This document shows positions 50,684 through 59,864 of a stretch of 64,000 nt of DNA, in pieces. The notes beneath the pieces were generated by a model. That model worked only from the letters and a program-made list of their open reading frames with translations, had not been told where the DNA came from and searched no databases. The translations under genes were made by a program, and so were the position numbers. This DNA is from Enterobacter cancerogenus. GTDB lineage: Bacteria; Pseudomonadota; Gammaproteobacteria; Enterobacterales; Enterobacteriaceae. The DNA lies in NCBI GenBank assembly GCA_000773965.1, contig JRUP01000008.1, positions 62,001-126,000 on the forward strand. The letters are read 5' to 3'. How positions within the stretch are numbered: position 1 is the stretch's first letter; every line of letters starts with the position of its first letter.

Positions 50684-52945
50684 TCACATCAGGTGTTTTT
50701 TGATTTCCACCAGGCAACTCATGGCGTTAGGGCCTTGCGTCAGTGACGAGGTGCCGATATCCAGCGTCAGCACATTGGGGTTACCGGCACGGTCCCACGG
50801 CTGCCAGGTGCGGCCGAATCCGGGATCAAACCAGGCGCCAGTGGAGATAATCACCACTCCTGGCGTTAAGCCATCGGTCAGACGCACACCGGCCAGCATA
50901 CGGCCACGCGCATTACTGACTTCGATTTCGTCGCCATCCGCAATCCCACGCGCACTGGCGTCCTGCGGATGCATATATAAGGTTTCGCGCCCGGCCGTTT
51001 TATTCGCTTGCACCGTGGCGGTGGCGTCCATCTGGCTGTGCAGTCGATCCGAGGGCTGAATCGAGATCATATGCAGCGGGAAATCTTCGCTCAGCGGCGC
51101 ACCCAACCACTCCCGCGGCTCGCGCCACTCCGGGTGTCCGGCAAAATCTTCCAGCTGATAATCGGCAATGGTCTGGCAAAACAACTCGATTTTGCCGCTG
51201 GCGGTCTGGATCGGATGCGCAATCGGGTTAGCGCGAAAGTCATCCATAAACACATAAGGCTTGCCACCTTCCGGTATCTCAACGAAACCACGCTCCCAGA
51301 ATTCACCAAACTCCGGGAAGTGGATATCTTTGCGCGCGTGCGCCACCGCACACTGCTGATACAGGTGCTCAATCCACTGCATCTCGTTGCGCCCTTCGGT
51401 GAACACCTCGCGGTAGCCGAGGCGATCGGCGATATCCGCAAAGATATCGAAGTCATGACGCGCCTGATGCTGCGGTTTCACCGCCTGATGCATCGCAAAC
51501 ACAAAACGATCGCGTGAAGATCCGCCGATGTCGTTGCGCTCCAGCGTGGTGGTGGCGGGTAACACGATATCCGCCATCTGCGCCGCCGGGGTCCAGACGA
51601 TATCCTGCACGATCACGGTATCTGGGCGCTGCCAGCCTTCCACCAGGCGGTTAAGCTGCTGATGGTGGTGGAACGGATTACCGCCCGCCCAGTGCACCAG
51701 ATGGATATCGGGATAGTGCAGGGTTTCGCCCTGGAAATGGTAAGGCTGGCCGGGATTGAGCAACATATCGCTGATGCGCGCGACCGGAATCGAGAAGTTG
51801 CCGGGATTTGGCCCGGTGCTCATCATCGGCGCGGGCCCTTCCTGACGCGGATTGCCGACGCTGTTCATCGACCCATGACCAAACGAGAAGCCGCCCCCCG
51901 GCAAGCCCGGCTGACCAAGCATTGAAGAGAGCGCAATCATCATCCAGTACGGCTGCTCACCGCGATGGGCACGCTGTACCGAGTAAGAACAGGTGATAAA
52001 GCTGCGTTTGCCGATCAGCTGCTGTGCCAGTAACGCGATACGCGCCGCCGGAATGCCGGTGATGGCACTCGCCCACGCCGGCGTTTTGGCGATGCCATCG
52101 CTTTCACCCAGCAGATATTCACGTAACTGCGGCCAGCCGGTGCAGTGGCTGGCGAGGAAGCTTTCGTCCAGCGCGTTACGGCGGGTGATTTCGAAGCCAA
52201 GCGCCAGCATCAACGCCACATCGGTATTCGGGCGAATCGGAATCCACTCGGCATTCACGAACGCCGGGCAGTCATCACGCATTGGGCTGATGTTGATGAT
52301 CGGCGTGCCTTTTGCGCTCAGCTGCTCCAGCGCTGGTTTCAGGCTGTGCTGTCCGGCACCACCCGACGCCACCTGGGCATTTTTCAGCGCCAGACCACCG
52401 AAGGCGATAAAGATGTCGGCATGTTCCACCACGCTCGGCCAGTCGGTGACGCGCCCGGTGAGCGGCATATAGGTGCCAATTACGTAAGGCAGGAAGAACT
52501 GCGCGGCGCCCCAGCTGTAGTTGCCCTGCTGGTCCACCCCGCCGCCGCCCTGGAAGTAGAAACGACGGATCAGGGTGCGCGCATGGTTAACGCGTCCCGC
52601 CGATGACCAGCCGTAGGAGCCGTTGAAAATACCCGATGCGCCGTAGCGATCGCGCACGCGGCGATTCTCTTCTGCCACCAGATCCAGCGCGGTATCCCAA
52701 TCCACGGCGACAAAATCTTCACGTCCACGCAGGGTGCGATCGCTGTTTTCGCGCGACTTCAACCACGAACGGCGCACCATCGGCTGGCGAATACGCTTAT
52801 CCGAATAAACCAGCTCAGGGATGGTATTGAGCATCGGCGACGGGTCGGCATCAGCGAAGAAGGGCTCGCAGCCAATCAGGCGATCATTTTCGGTGACGGC
52901 GGTAAATGCGCCCCAGTGCGCCAGGTGTGGCACGCGTGTTTTCAT
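50684..52945 (-). CDS. BisC/TorZ-type molybdopterin S- or N-oxide reductase
   Basis: A 753-residue enzyme of the DMSO reductase family with bis-MGD molybdenum cofactor. Seen: FNGSYGWSSAGRVNHARTLIRRF, which carries the Ser expected to bind Mo, then GGLALKNAQVASGG, NPFHHHQQLNRL, QDIVWTPAAQMADIVLPATTTLERND and the C-terminal cofactor-binding domain. ATG 52945 starts MKTRVPHLAHWGAF. No twin-arginine signal, haem or iron-sulfur Cys motif is seen, so it is probably cytoplasmic like BisC (biotin or methionine sulfoxide reduction). Substrate is not decided. Divergent from galR. Confidence 0.9.
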   Translation of the reverse strand: MKTRVPHLAHWGAFTAVTENDRLIGCEPFFADADPSPMLNTIPELVYSDKRIRQPMVRRSWLKSRENSDRTLRGREDFVAVDWDTALDLVAEENRRVRDRYGASGIFNGSYGWSSAGRVNHARTLIRRFYFQGGGGVDQQGNYSWGAAQFFLPYVIGTYMPLTGRVTDWPSVVEHADIFIAFGGLALKNAQVASGGAGQHSLKPALEQLSAKGTPIINISPMRDDCPAFVNAEWIPIRPNTDVALMLALGFEITRRNALDESFLASHCTGWPQLREYLLGESDGIAKTPAWASAITGIPAARIALLAQQLIGKRSFITCSYSVQRAHRGEQPYWMMIALSSMLGQPGLPGGGFSFGHGSMNSVGNPRQEGPAPMMSTGPNPGNFSIPVARISDMLLNPGQPYHFQGETLHYPDIHLVHWAGGNPFHHHQQLNRLVEGWQRPDTVIVQDIVWTPAAQMADIVLPATTTLERNDIGGSSRDRFVFAMHQAVKPQHQARHDFDIFADIADRLGYREVFTEGRNEMQWIEHLYQQCAVAHARKDIHFPEFGEFWERGFVEIPEGGKPYVFMDDFRANPIAHPIQTASGKIELFCQTIADYQLEDFAGHPEWREPREWLGAPLSEDFPLHMISIQPSDRLHSQMDATATVQANKTAGRETLYMHPQDASARGIADGDEIEVSNARGRMLAGVRLTDGLTPGVVIISTGAWFDPGFGRTWQPWDRAGNPNVLTLDIGTSSLTQGPNAMSCLVEIKKHLM

Positions 52946-53109
52946 GGTTATTGGGTCCGGCAGGCAGGTCTGAATCGTGCTGGCAGCATACCATGCCGCC
53001 CTGGCGCGCTGAAGTCTGGCTGTGAGCGCCTGATTTTCCGTACTTTTGCGACAGCGCTGGCATTCTCGCGGGTTGCTACAGGTACTGTTTTCCGTAACAC
53101 TGATGGGAT

Positions 53110-53125
53110 GTGTAAACGTTTTCCC
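53110..53125 (+). promoter_or_regulatory. GalR operator upstream of galR
   Basis: GTGTAAACGTTTTCCC matches the gal operator consensus GTGKAANCGNTTNCAC at all but one position. It lies 17 bases before the galR start, so GalR should repress itself. Confidence 0.75.
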
Positions 53126-53141
53126 GGATGCAAGTAACCGC

Positions 53142-54143
53142 ATGGCTACCATTAAGGATGTTGCCCGCATGGCCGGGGTATCGGTCGCGACCGTTTCCCG
53201 CGTCATCAATAATTCGCCCAAAGCCAGCGAGAGTTCACGCCTCGCCGTTACCCAGGCAATGGAGCAGTTGCAGTATCACCCTAACGCCAATGCGCGTGCG
53301 CTGGCGCAGCAATCCACCGAAACCCTCGGTCTGGTGGTGGGTGACGTTTCCGACCCGTTTTTCGGCGCGATGGTGAAAGCGGTCGATGAAGTCGCAGGTG
53401 CCACCGGCAACTTTCTGCTGATTGGTAACGGTTACCACATTGAGCAAAAAGAGCGTCAGGCGATTGAGCAGCTGATGCGTCATCGCTGCGATGCGCTGGT
53501 GGTGCACGCCAAGAAGATTCCTGACGCCGATCTCGAAGTGCTGATGAAGCAGGTGCCGGGCATGGTGTTGCTCAACCGACTGCTGAAAGGCTTTGAATCG
53601 CGCTGCATCGCGCTGGATGACCGTTACGGTGCCTGGCTGGCAACGCGCCATCTGATTCAGCAAGGCCATACCCAGATCGCCTTTATCTGCTCGACCCACC
53701 CTATTTCTGACTCCGAAGACCGCCTGCAAGGTTACTACGACGCGTTGAAAGAGCACGGCTTACCGTCCAACGACCGCTTAGTGGCATGGGGCGAGCCGGA
53801 CGAAGTCGGGGGTGAACAAGCGATGACGGAATTGCTGGGGCGCGGTAAGCAGTTCACAGCGGTGGCCTGTTACAACGACTCAATGGCGGCTGGCGCGCTG
53901 GCGGTGTTGAGTGATAACGGCATTCGCGTGCCGGAAGAGATGTCGCTGATTGGTTTTGATGATGTGCTGGTCTCGCGCTATGTGCGCCCACGACTGACCA
54001 CGGTGCGTTATCCGATTGTCACCATGGCGCAGCAGGCGGCGCAGCTGGCGCTGGCGTTAGCCAACGGCACGGAAATGCCGGAGGTGACCAATATGTTTAG
54101 CCCGACGCTGGTGAGAAGGCATTCGGTGAGCGGACCGGGTTGA
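53142..54143 (+). CDS. galR: Galactose operon repressor GalR
   Basis: A 333-residue LacI-family repressor that binds galactose. Helix-turn-helix ATIKDVARMAGVSVATVSRVINNSPKASE opens the protein; the hinge helix ANARALAQQ follows; the periplasmic-binding-protein-like core includes VVGDVSDPFFGAMVKAVDEVAG and GFDDVLVSRYVRPRLTTVRYPI. The ATG at 53142 is certain from the family N-terminus. It marks the point where E. coli-like gene order resumes. It is shorter at the C-terminus than E. coli GalR (343). Confidence 0.97.
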   Translation: MATIKDVARMAGVSVATVSRVINNSPKASESSRLAVTQAMEQLQYHPNANARALAQQSTETLGLVVGDVSDPFFGAMVKAVDEVAGATGNFLLIGNGYHIEQKERQAIEQLMRHRCDALVVHAKKIPDADLEVLMKQVPGMVLLNRLLKGFESRCIALDDRYGAWLATRHLIQQGHTQIAFICSTHPISDSEDRLQGYYDALKEHGLPSNDRLVAWGEPDEVGGEQAMTELLGRGKQFTAVACYNDSMAAGALAVLSDNGIRVPEEMSLIGFDDVLVSRYVRPRLTTVRYPIVTMAQQAAQLALALANGTEMPEVTNMFSPTLVRRHSVSGPG

Positions 54144-54167
54144 TATAGATAAAGCGCCATACGATGT

Positions 54168-54241
54168 GTAGCGGCGCAATTTTTTGCGCATCGGCCAGCA
54201 ACGGCATCGCTGCGAATGAGCGCGATAAATCGCGCCGCTAC
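54168..54241. repeat. REP-like palindromic element after galR
   Basis: Outer arms GTAGCGGCGC (54168-54177) and GCGCCGCTAC (54232-54241) are perfect complements across 54 bases; inside, GCGCGATAAATCGCGC forms its own hairpin. A further related half, TTTAGCGGCG, follows near 54280. It sits between convergent galR and the acetyltransferase gene, a usual place for such repeats. Confidence 0.7.
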
Positions 54242-54297
54242 GGTTCACAGCGAAAAGTTAAAGCGCCGTGTGATGTTTAGCGGCGTTCGGTGACGAA

Positions 54298-54750
54298 TCA
54301 CAAATCCTGCGAATAGACCTTCACCCGCACATCCGGGAACTCCAGCGCGTCACACTGATACTGCCAGCCAAAGCGCTCGTAGTAGCCGCCAAACGTTGAC
54401 CACAGCCACAGTTTTTCATGTCCGCGCTCGCGAGCATAATTCAACACATGCTGCTGCAGCGCTTCACTCAGGCCATTGCCGCGCGCATGTTCATCCACAT
54501 ACAGCGCGGCGATCCACGGATAGAGATCCTGACGGCTGATGAGATCACAGCGCCAGAATCCCACCGTGCCCAACGGCACATCGCCATCCAGCGCCACAAA
54601 GGTCACCGGATACTCGGCACCGTTCAGGCTGCTGCGCACAATGCTGTCGTAAAACTCGCGCGACGTCCCCTCGCCAAACGCCTGCCACAGCCAGTCGGTG
54701 ATATGACTGGCGTGATGTGGGACTTCACTGAGTGGAACAATGTTGATCAC
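54298..54750 (-). CDS. GNAT family N-acetyltransferase
   Basis: A 150-residue acetyl-CoA-dependent acetyltransferase. Motif A is ALYVDEHARGNGLSEALQQHVLNYAR, with the R-G-N-G-L loop that binds the CoA pyrophosphate; a C-terminal YYERFGWQYQ segment is common in the family. It starts 4 bases inside the lysA end (ATGA overlap), so it is translated with lysA. The substrate is unknown; a link to lysine metabolism is only suggested by the coupling. Confidence 0.88.
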   Translation of the reverse strand: MINIVPLSEVPHHASHITDWLWQAFGEGTSREFYDSIVRSSLNGAEYPVTFVALDGDVPLGTVGFWRCDLISRQDLYPWIAALYVDEHARGNGLSEALQQHVLNYARERGHEKLWLWSTFGGYYERFGWQYQCDALEFPDVRVKVYSQDL

Positions 54751-56000
54751 ATCAGCTCCAGCGCCAGCAGCTCCTGGATGGTCTGCGCACGACGAATTTC
54801 ACGCGGAGCGCCATTCTCAAACAGCACTTCCGGAATCAACGGACGGCTGTTGTAGTTGGATGACATCGAAGCGCCGTACGCGCCGGTATCGTGGAACACC
54901 AGATAATCACCGACCTGAGTGGCAGGCAGTGCACGCGTCTCGACTTTACCGCCTTCCAGCTGGGTGAACACATCGCCCGACTCACACAGCGGACCGGCCA
55001 CCACGCTCTCAACGGTTGCATCGCTCAGCGCGCGACCATCGGCTGGCAGCACAGAAATATGGTGATAGCTGCCGTACATCGATGGACGCATCAGATCGCT
55101 AAAGCCCGCATCCACCAGCACAAAGTGACGGCTGCCCATATCTTTAACCGCACGCACCTGAGAGACCAGCACGCCAGACTCCGCCACCAGGAAACGGCCT
55201 GGTTCAATCTCCAGTTTCACCGCATGACCAAGATGCGCCGCAATGCGGTCACGTGCGCCACTCCACAAACCGAAATAGTGCTGGGTATCAATGGCTTCTT
55301 CACCGAAGCGATAAGGAATCGACAAACCACCACCGGCTGAAATCGCTTCCAGATCCTGACCAAATTCGATGACCTGATCGACCATCGCGTCACACACCTG
55401 CTGCAGGTGGCCGTAATCAACACCGGAACCGATGTGCATATGCAGACCCACTAATTTCAGGCCATGCTGCTGAATCGCTGCCAGCGCCAGCGGCAGATCG
55501 CTATGCCAGATGCCATGCTTGCTGTTCTCGCCACCGGTATTGGTTTTTTGACTGTGCCCATGACCAAAACCCGGGTTGATACGCAGCCACACTTTATGGC
55601 CCGCAGAGACCGCGCCAAGCTGATGCAGCATATCCACAGAACCGGCGTTGACCGGCACTTTTAACTCGGCGATACGCGCCAGGGTTGGCTGATCAAAAAC
55701 GTCAGCGGTGAAGACAATATCTTCGCCGCCCGGCTGGAAACCGGCGGCCAGGGCGCGCTCAATTTCACCCAGGGAAACGGAATCGACCTTGACGCCCGCC
55801 GCACGCATCAGGCGCAGAATGTGAATGTTGGAGCAGGCTTTTTGCGCAAAACGCACCACGTCAAACGCGCTCAGCTGGGCAATGCGCTGCTGAATGATGG
55901 CGGCATCGTAGGCCCAGAATGGACCGGCATAACGCTGGGCCAGCGGCAGTAAATTGGCGGCGGTCAGGGCCGTTTCGGTGTTGTTCAGTGGACGTGGCAT
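54747..56000 (-). CDS. lysA: Diaminopimelate decarboxylase
   Basis: A 417-residue PLP enzyme (E. coli 420) that converts meso-diaminopimelate to L-lysine, the last step of lysine synthesis. The PLP lysine is in VVRFAQKACSNIHILRLM; HIGSGVDYGHLQQV, SAGGGLSIPYR and IEPGRFLVAESG bind the cofactor phosphate; the active-site Cys block GPLCESGDVF is from the partner subunit. Divergent from lysR by 108 bases. Confidence 0.97.
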   Translation of the reverse strand: MPRPLNNTETALTAANLLPLAQRYAGPFWAYDAAIIQQRIAQLSAFDVVRFAQKACSNIHILRLMRAAGVKVDSVSLGEIERALAAGFQPGGEDIVFTADVFDQPTLARIAELKVPVNAGSVDMLHQLGAVSAGHKVWLRINPGFGHGHSQKTNTGGENSKHGIWHSDLPLALAAIQQHGLKLVGLHMHIGSGVDYGHLQQVCDAMVDQVIEFGQDLEAISAGGGLSIPYRFGEEAIDTQHYFGLWSGARDRIAAHLGHAVKLEIEPGRFLVAESGVLVSQVRAVKDMGSRHFVLVDAGFSDLMRPSMYGSYHHISVLPADGRALSDATVESVVAGPLCESGDVFTQLEGGKVETRALPATQVGDYLVFHDTGAYGASMSSNYNSRPLIPEVLFENGAPREIRRAQTIQELLALELM

Positions 56001-56108
56001 CTCAATTCTCCTGTGTCTTTGCCACTATTTAGCCACAGCAAGACGATTCAGAAAAATATCTGTTTTAGCATCAGCTATACAAATATGATATGGATTAACG
56101 GAGGAGTG

Positions 56109-57029
56109 ATGGCAAAAATTAACTGGCGACATATCGAAATTTTCCACGCGGTGATGACCAGCGGCAACCTGACGCAAGCCGCCGCGTTGCTGCACACCTC
56201 GCAGCCAACCGTTAGCCGCGAGCTGGCGCGGCTGGAGCAGCAGCTCGGTCTGGAACTGTTTGAACGGGTGCGCGGACGATTGCAGCCAACGGTGCAGGGT
56301 TTGCGGTTGTATGAAGAGGTCCAGCGATCCTGGTACGGTTTGGACCGTATCATGGATGCAGCGGAAGGCTTGCGACAGTTTCGTCAGGGCGAGCTATCGA
56401 TTGCCTGTTTGCCGGTGTTCTCGCAGTCACTGCTGCCACCACTGCTGCAACCCTTTCTGCAGCGCTATCCGCAGGTCAGCCTGAACATCATTCCGCAGGA
56501 GTCGCCGCTGCTGGAAGAGTGGCTGTCGGCACAGCGCTACGATCTGGGTTTGACTGAGACTCAACATGCGCCAGCAGGCACCGAACGCGTACCGCTGCTG
56601 ACCTGCGATGAAGTGTGCGTGCTGCCGCCCAACCATCCGCTGTGCCAGCGTGAGGTGCTGACGCCGCAGGATTTTCAGGGGGAGAATTACGTCAGCTTGT
56701 CGCGCAGTGATAGCTATCGTCAGCTGCTGGACTCGCTGTTCCATGAGCAACAGGTGGAGCGCCGTTTAGTGCTGGAAACGCACAGTGCGGCATCGGTATG
56801 CGCGATGGTGCGCGCGGGGGTGGGGATTTCGATTGTGAATCCGCTGACGGCGCTCGATTACGCCGACAGCGGTGTGGTGATGCGCAGATTCAGTATCGCG
56901 GTGCCGTTCACCGTCAGTCTGGTGCGGCCACAGCATCGCCCGGCGTCAGCGCTGGTTGATCATTTCTGCGACCACCTGCAACAGCAGGTGGCCACCTTTA
57001 CCCAACGCATTGTCGAGCGTCTGGTTTAA
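56109..57029 (+). CDS. lysR: Transcriptional activator LysR
   Basis: A 306-residue LysR-type regulator that activates lysA in response to diaminopimelate. The N-terminal helix-turn-helix is FHAVMTSGNLTQAAALLHTSQPTVSRELARLEQQLG; the rest is the two-lobed effector domain. ATG 56109 has GGAGG 5 bases upstream and gives the family N-terminus MAKINWRHIEIF. The lysA-lysR gap holds the shared control region. The 3' end overlaps the convergent MFS gene by 4 bases. Confidence 0.96.
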   Translation: MAKINWRHIEIFHAVMTSGNLTQAAALLHTSQPTVSRELARLEQQLGLELFERVRGRLQPTVQGLRLYEEVQRSWYGLDRIMDAAEGLRQFRQGELSIACLPVFSQSLLPPLLQPFLQRYPQVSLNIIPQESPLLEEWLSAQRYDLGLTETQHAPAGTERVPLLTCDEVCVLPPNHPLCQREVLTPQDFQGENYVSLSRSDSYRQLLDSLFHEQQVERRLVLETHSAASVCAMVRAGVGISIVNPLTALDYADSGVVMRRFSIAVPFTVSLVRPQHRPASALVDHFCDHLQQQVATFTQRIVERLV

Positions 57030-58189
57030 GCGCGTACCGTTTCGCCCTGCCCGCCTGATTTGCGGAAGGTGATCAGACAGATGACCAGACCGACCACCGC
57101 CAGTGCAGCGGCGGCCACCGGCACAGACGTCAGGCCGTAGCCTTTATCGATCACTGCGCCGCCTACCCAGGCACCGAGCGCATTACCGACGTTGAACGCC
57201 GAGATGTTCAGCGTGGAGACCAGGTTAGGTGCATCTTTACCATGACGCACCACGTTAATCTGCAAGCCAGGCACGGTAGCAAAGGTCGCCATCGCCCACA
57301 GGAACAGGGTGACTTCCGCCAGCCACAGCGCGTGGCTGGTCCAGCTGAACAGCAACGAGAAGACGGCGATCAGCACAAAGCTGAGGATCAGGCTGAAGGA
57401 AACTTTCCAGTCGGCCAGTTTGCCGCCGAGGATGTTACCGACGGTTAAGCCCGCGCCAATCAGGAACAGCGTCCAGCTCACGCCACGATCGGTAATGCCG
57501 GTCACCTGCAACAACAGCGGCGCGATATAGCTAAACAGTGCAAACATCGCAGCGGCAAAGAACACTGTCATCAGCAGCGACAGCCACAGTTTGCCATTCG
57601 CCAGCGCACTGACTTCACTCGCCAGATGCACCGGTTTCTCTTCTTTGTTGGTTGGCAGACTGACAATCAAGGCGATAAAGGCAAAGATGCCAATGATCGC
57701 CACGCCCCAGAAAGTGGCGCGCCAGCCAAACATCTGACCAAACCAGGTGCCGAGCGGCACACCCAGCACGTTGGCGAGGGTTAAGCCGGTGAACATCAGC
57801 GCCACTGCCGAGGCCTGACGGCTGGGTGCCACCAGACTCGCCGCCACTACCGCACCAATCCCGAAGAAGGCCCCGTGACAGAGTGCGGTGACCACGCGCG
57901 CCAGCATCAGCAGGTTGTAGGTGTACGCCAGCGCGCACAGCACGTTGCCGATGATAAAGATGATCATCAACAGAATCAGGGTTCGTTTACGCGGCAGCTT
58001 CGCCGTCAGCAACGCCATGATCGGTGCACCGATGGCTACGCCCAGTGCATAACCACTGATCAGCCATCCTGCTGAAGGGATCGTCACCTGCAGATCGCCC
58101 GCCACTTCTGGCAGTAATCCCATAATCACGAACTCCGTGGTGCCGATGGCGAACGCACTCAGCGCCAGCGCCAGTAATGCAACAGGCAT
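57026..58189 (-). CDS. MFS transporter, DHA1 (YdhP/AraJ-like)
   Basis: A 387-residue, 12-helix major-facilitator exporter. The N-terminus ALALSAFAIGTTEFVIMGLLPEVA is typical of the AraJ/YdhP/CmlA-related branch; motif A-like GAPIMALLTAKLPRKRTLI follows helix 2; LTLANVLGVPLGTWFGQMFGWRATFW is the antiporter helix-5 region. It replaces ygeA/araE found at this place in E. coli. Substrate unknown; drug or sugar efflux is usual for relatives. Confidence 0.88.
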   Translation of the reverse strand: MPVALLALALSAFAIGTTEFVIMGLLPEVAGDLQVTIPSAGWLISGYALGVAIGAPIMALLTAKLPRKRTLILLMIIFIIGNVLCALAYTYNLLMLARVVTALCHGAFFGIGAVVAASLVAPSRQASAVALMFTGLTLANVLGVPLGTWFGQMFGWRATFWGVAIIGIFAFIALIVSLPTNKEEKPVHLASEVSALANGKLWLSLLMTVFFAAAMFALFSYIAPLLLQVTGITDRGVSWTLFLIGAGLTVGNILGGKLADWKVSFSLILSFVLIAVFSLLFSWTSHALWLAEVTLFLWAMATFATVPGLQINVVRHGKDAPNLVSTLNISAFNVGNALGAWVGGAVIDKGYGLTSVPVAAAALAVVGLVICLITFRKSGGQGETVRA

Positions 58190-58425
58190 AACACACTCTC
58201 CTAAAATGTTTTGCAGGCAGGCCGCACAACGAACGCCGTGCGGTTACAACGGACGCTTATAGATATTTGAACTGCGTCACATTCTGATTAAAGCACAGGC
58301 TTGGCAGCTCAACCAGCCTCCACGCTGCAAGGCTTTTTTGCTCACAGCGCAATAATCCCCGCGCGCGAAAGTGACTGCAGCTGACCACTGAGACAGATGG
58401 CACTTTTCACGCTACGCTTGATTTA

Positions 58426-58445
58426 GCTGTGATCGTTGTCACAGC
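58426..58445 (+). promoter_or_regulatory. CRP-cAMP binding site
   Basis: TGTGA (58428-58432), six bases, TCACA (58439-58443), extended by GC at both ends to GCTGTGA...TCACAGC: a perfect core match to the CRP consensus. It is 107 bases upstream of the lipoprotein protease gene in a 363-base gap that is otherwise without coding signal. It could act on that gene or, less likely at 240 bases, on the MFS gene. Confidence 0.75.
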
Positions 58446-58552
58446 AATTCAGCTTTCGGCGAGAAATCAATCAGTAAAGGATGGGCGCGCATTGCCGATA
58501 CCTCAACCAGTTACGCGGTGATGCGGTGTCAAACAATGCAGGGGGAACACCT

Positions 58553-59179
58553 ATGCGATGGCTGATCGCACTGACAGTGGGTTGCCTGAGCGGCTGCTCC
58601 GTGGGGCACTATGAGTACAGCAAAGAAGCCGCAAAACGCGTCGATATGACCGTAACCGGCATTCCTACCGTGCTGGGCATTGGCGCGCTGGGCACCACCA
58701 TTCCACTGACGCCTGAATACAGCTTAACGGCCGCGCACGTGGCGAAATACTCGATGTATCGGGTGAAAGCCTGGCATCCCGAGTGCGATATCGCCGTGGT
58801 GTACCACAAGAACAGCGAACCCAATCTTCCTCCCCCGTTCCGCAACAGCCATATTGGCGACAACGTGAATCTCTATGGCTATAGCTTTATTTCTGCCATG
58901 CCGGTGGCCTCAAGCGGCAAGAATTTGATCAACACCACACTGGCTAACGACTGGAATAAACCGAGTTGTGTGGTGGTCGCGGCGAATGCCGGTGTAGTGA
59001 AAGGCATGTCGGGTGGTGCGGTGTATAACGCCAGCGACGATACGCTGGCGGGAGTGATTGTCGGCTACAGCAGCGCGATTGATGACAACAAAAGCGGCAA
59101 GACCTTGTATAAGGATGTGGCGCTGTATGTGCCTTATGCACGCTTCCAGGCGTGGCTGGATCAGGTGGTGAAGTCGTAA
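58553..59179 (+). CDS. Trypsin-like serine protease lipoprotein
   Basis: A 208-residue lipoprotein. ATG 58553 has GGGGGA upstream and gives a signal peptide ending LSGC (Cys15). The mature part has the order and spacing of a trypsin-fold protease: His62 in YSLTAAHVAK, Asp79 in CDIAVVYH, and Ser153 in KGMSGGAVYN (GxSGG). No PDZ domain follows, and the catalytic domain is short. The position after Cys (Ser-Val) does not give the +2 Asp inner-membrane retention signal, so outer membrane is likely. I do not recognise a named gene; target unknown. Confidence 0.8.
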   Translation: MRWLIALTVGCLSGCSVGHYEYSKEAAKRVDMTVTGIPTVLGIGALGTTIPLTPEYSLTAAHVAKYSMYRVKAWHPECDIAVVYHKNSEPNLPPPFRNSHIGDNVNLYGYSFISAMPVASSGKNLINTTLANDWNKPSCVVVAANAGVVKGMSGGAVYNASDDTLAGVIVGYSSAIDDNKSGKTLYKDVALYVPYARFQAWLDQVVKS

Positions 59180-59851
59180 TTACGCGGGCACCCAGGCCCC
59201 TTTCAGCTGCACCTGCGGGAAACCGGCAGTCAGAATACGCAGTTCGGCATCACGCGGGGTGTTGTCGCCCTGCCCCTGAATGCTGACGATATCCTGTGGG
59301 CAGGCGGAGAATGCCACGTAGCAATCCATCTCAGCGCGCAGCACAATGTAGTCGCCTGGCTTAGTCACCACCGGCAGCGTTCTCAACGTGATACCATCCG
59401 GCTGCACCTGAATATTCATAAAAATATTTAGAGACGCCAGGTTGCCGTGCGGCAATTCGACACCTAATTCGCGCATGCCTTCAAACAGATTATCGTGGCA
59501 GTTACGGTGATATTCAGTACAGCCCAGCAGCTCATAACGACGCGCATCGCAGGCCGCCATAAAGGAATCATGCACGCCCGGTGAAGTATCTGCCACCAGG
59601 GTCAGAATCGGGTGACGCTGGCTGGTGATAAAGCTGTCACCGACTTTGGGATTAAGACGCTGGTTCCACACGCGCGTCGCTTCCATACACATATATTCAC
59701 TGACGTCTTCGGCGTTGTACGCCCAGCAATCCACTACCTGAGTGCCATGCAGATTGATCACCTGCACCGCTTCCCCTTTCTTCAGACGCACCGCTTTGCC
59801 GTAGCGCGCGGGAATGGTGATCGCTTCACGATGCTGATATTCAGCGGACAT
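59180..59851 (-). CDS. DUF1989 (urea-carboxylase-associated) protein C
   Basis: A 223-residue DUF1989 protein. Conserved motifs are intact: GVHDSFMAACD, YHRNCHDNLFEGM (His115 to Asn121) and FSACPQDIVSIQG (Cys184). Related proteins work with urea or guanidine carboxylases, where a pair acts as carboxyguanidine deiminase. Last gene of the transporter cluster, 13 bases after a permease gene. The stop codon abuts the end of the serine-protease gene on the other strand. Confidence 0.88.
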   Translation of the reverse strand: MSAEYQHREAITIPARYGKAVRLKKGEAVQVINLHGTQVVDCWAYNAEDVSEYMCMEATRVWNQRLNPKVGDSFITSQRHPILTLVADTSPGVHDSFMAACDARRYELLGCTEYHRNCHDNLFEGMRELGVELPHGNLASLNIFMNIQVQPDGITLRTLPVVTKPGDYIVLRAEMDCYVAFSACPQDIVSIQGQGDNTPRDAELRILTAGFPQVQLKGAWVPA

Positions 59852-59864
59852 AGTGTTCTCCTGA

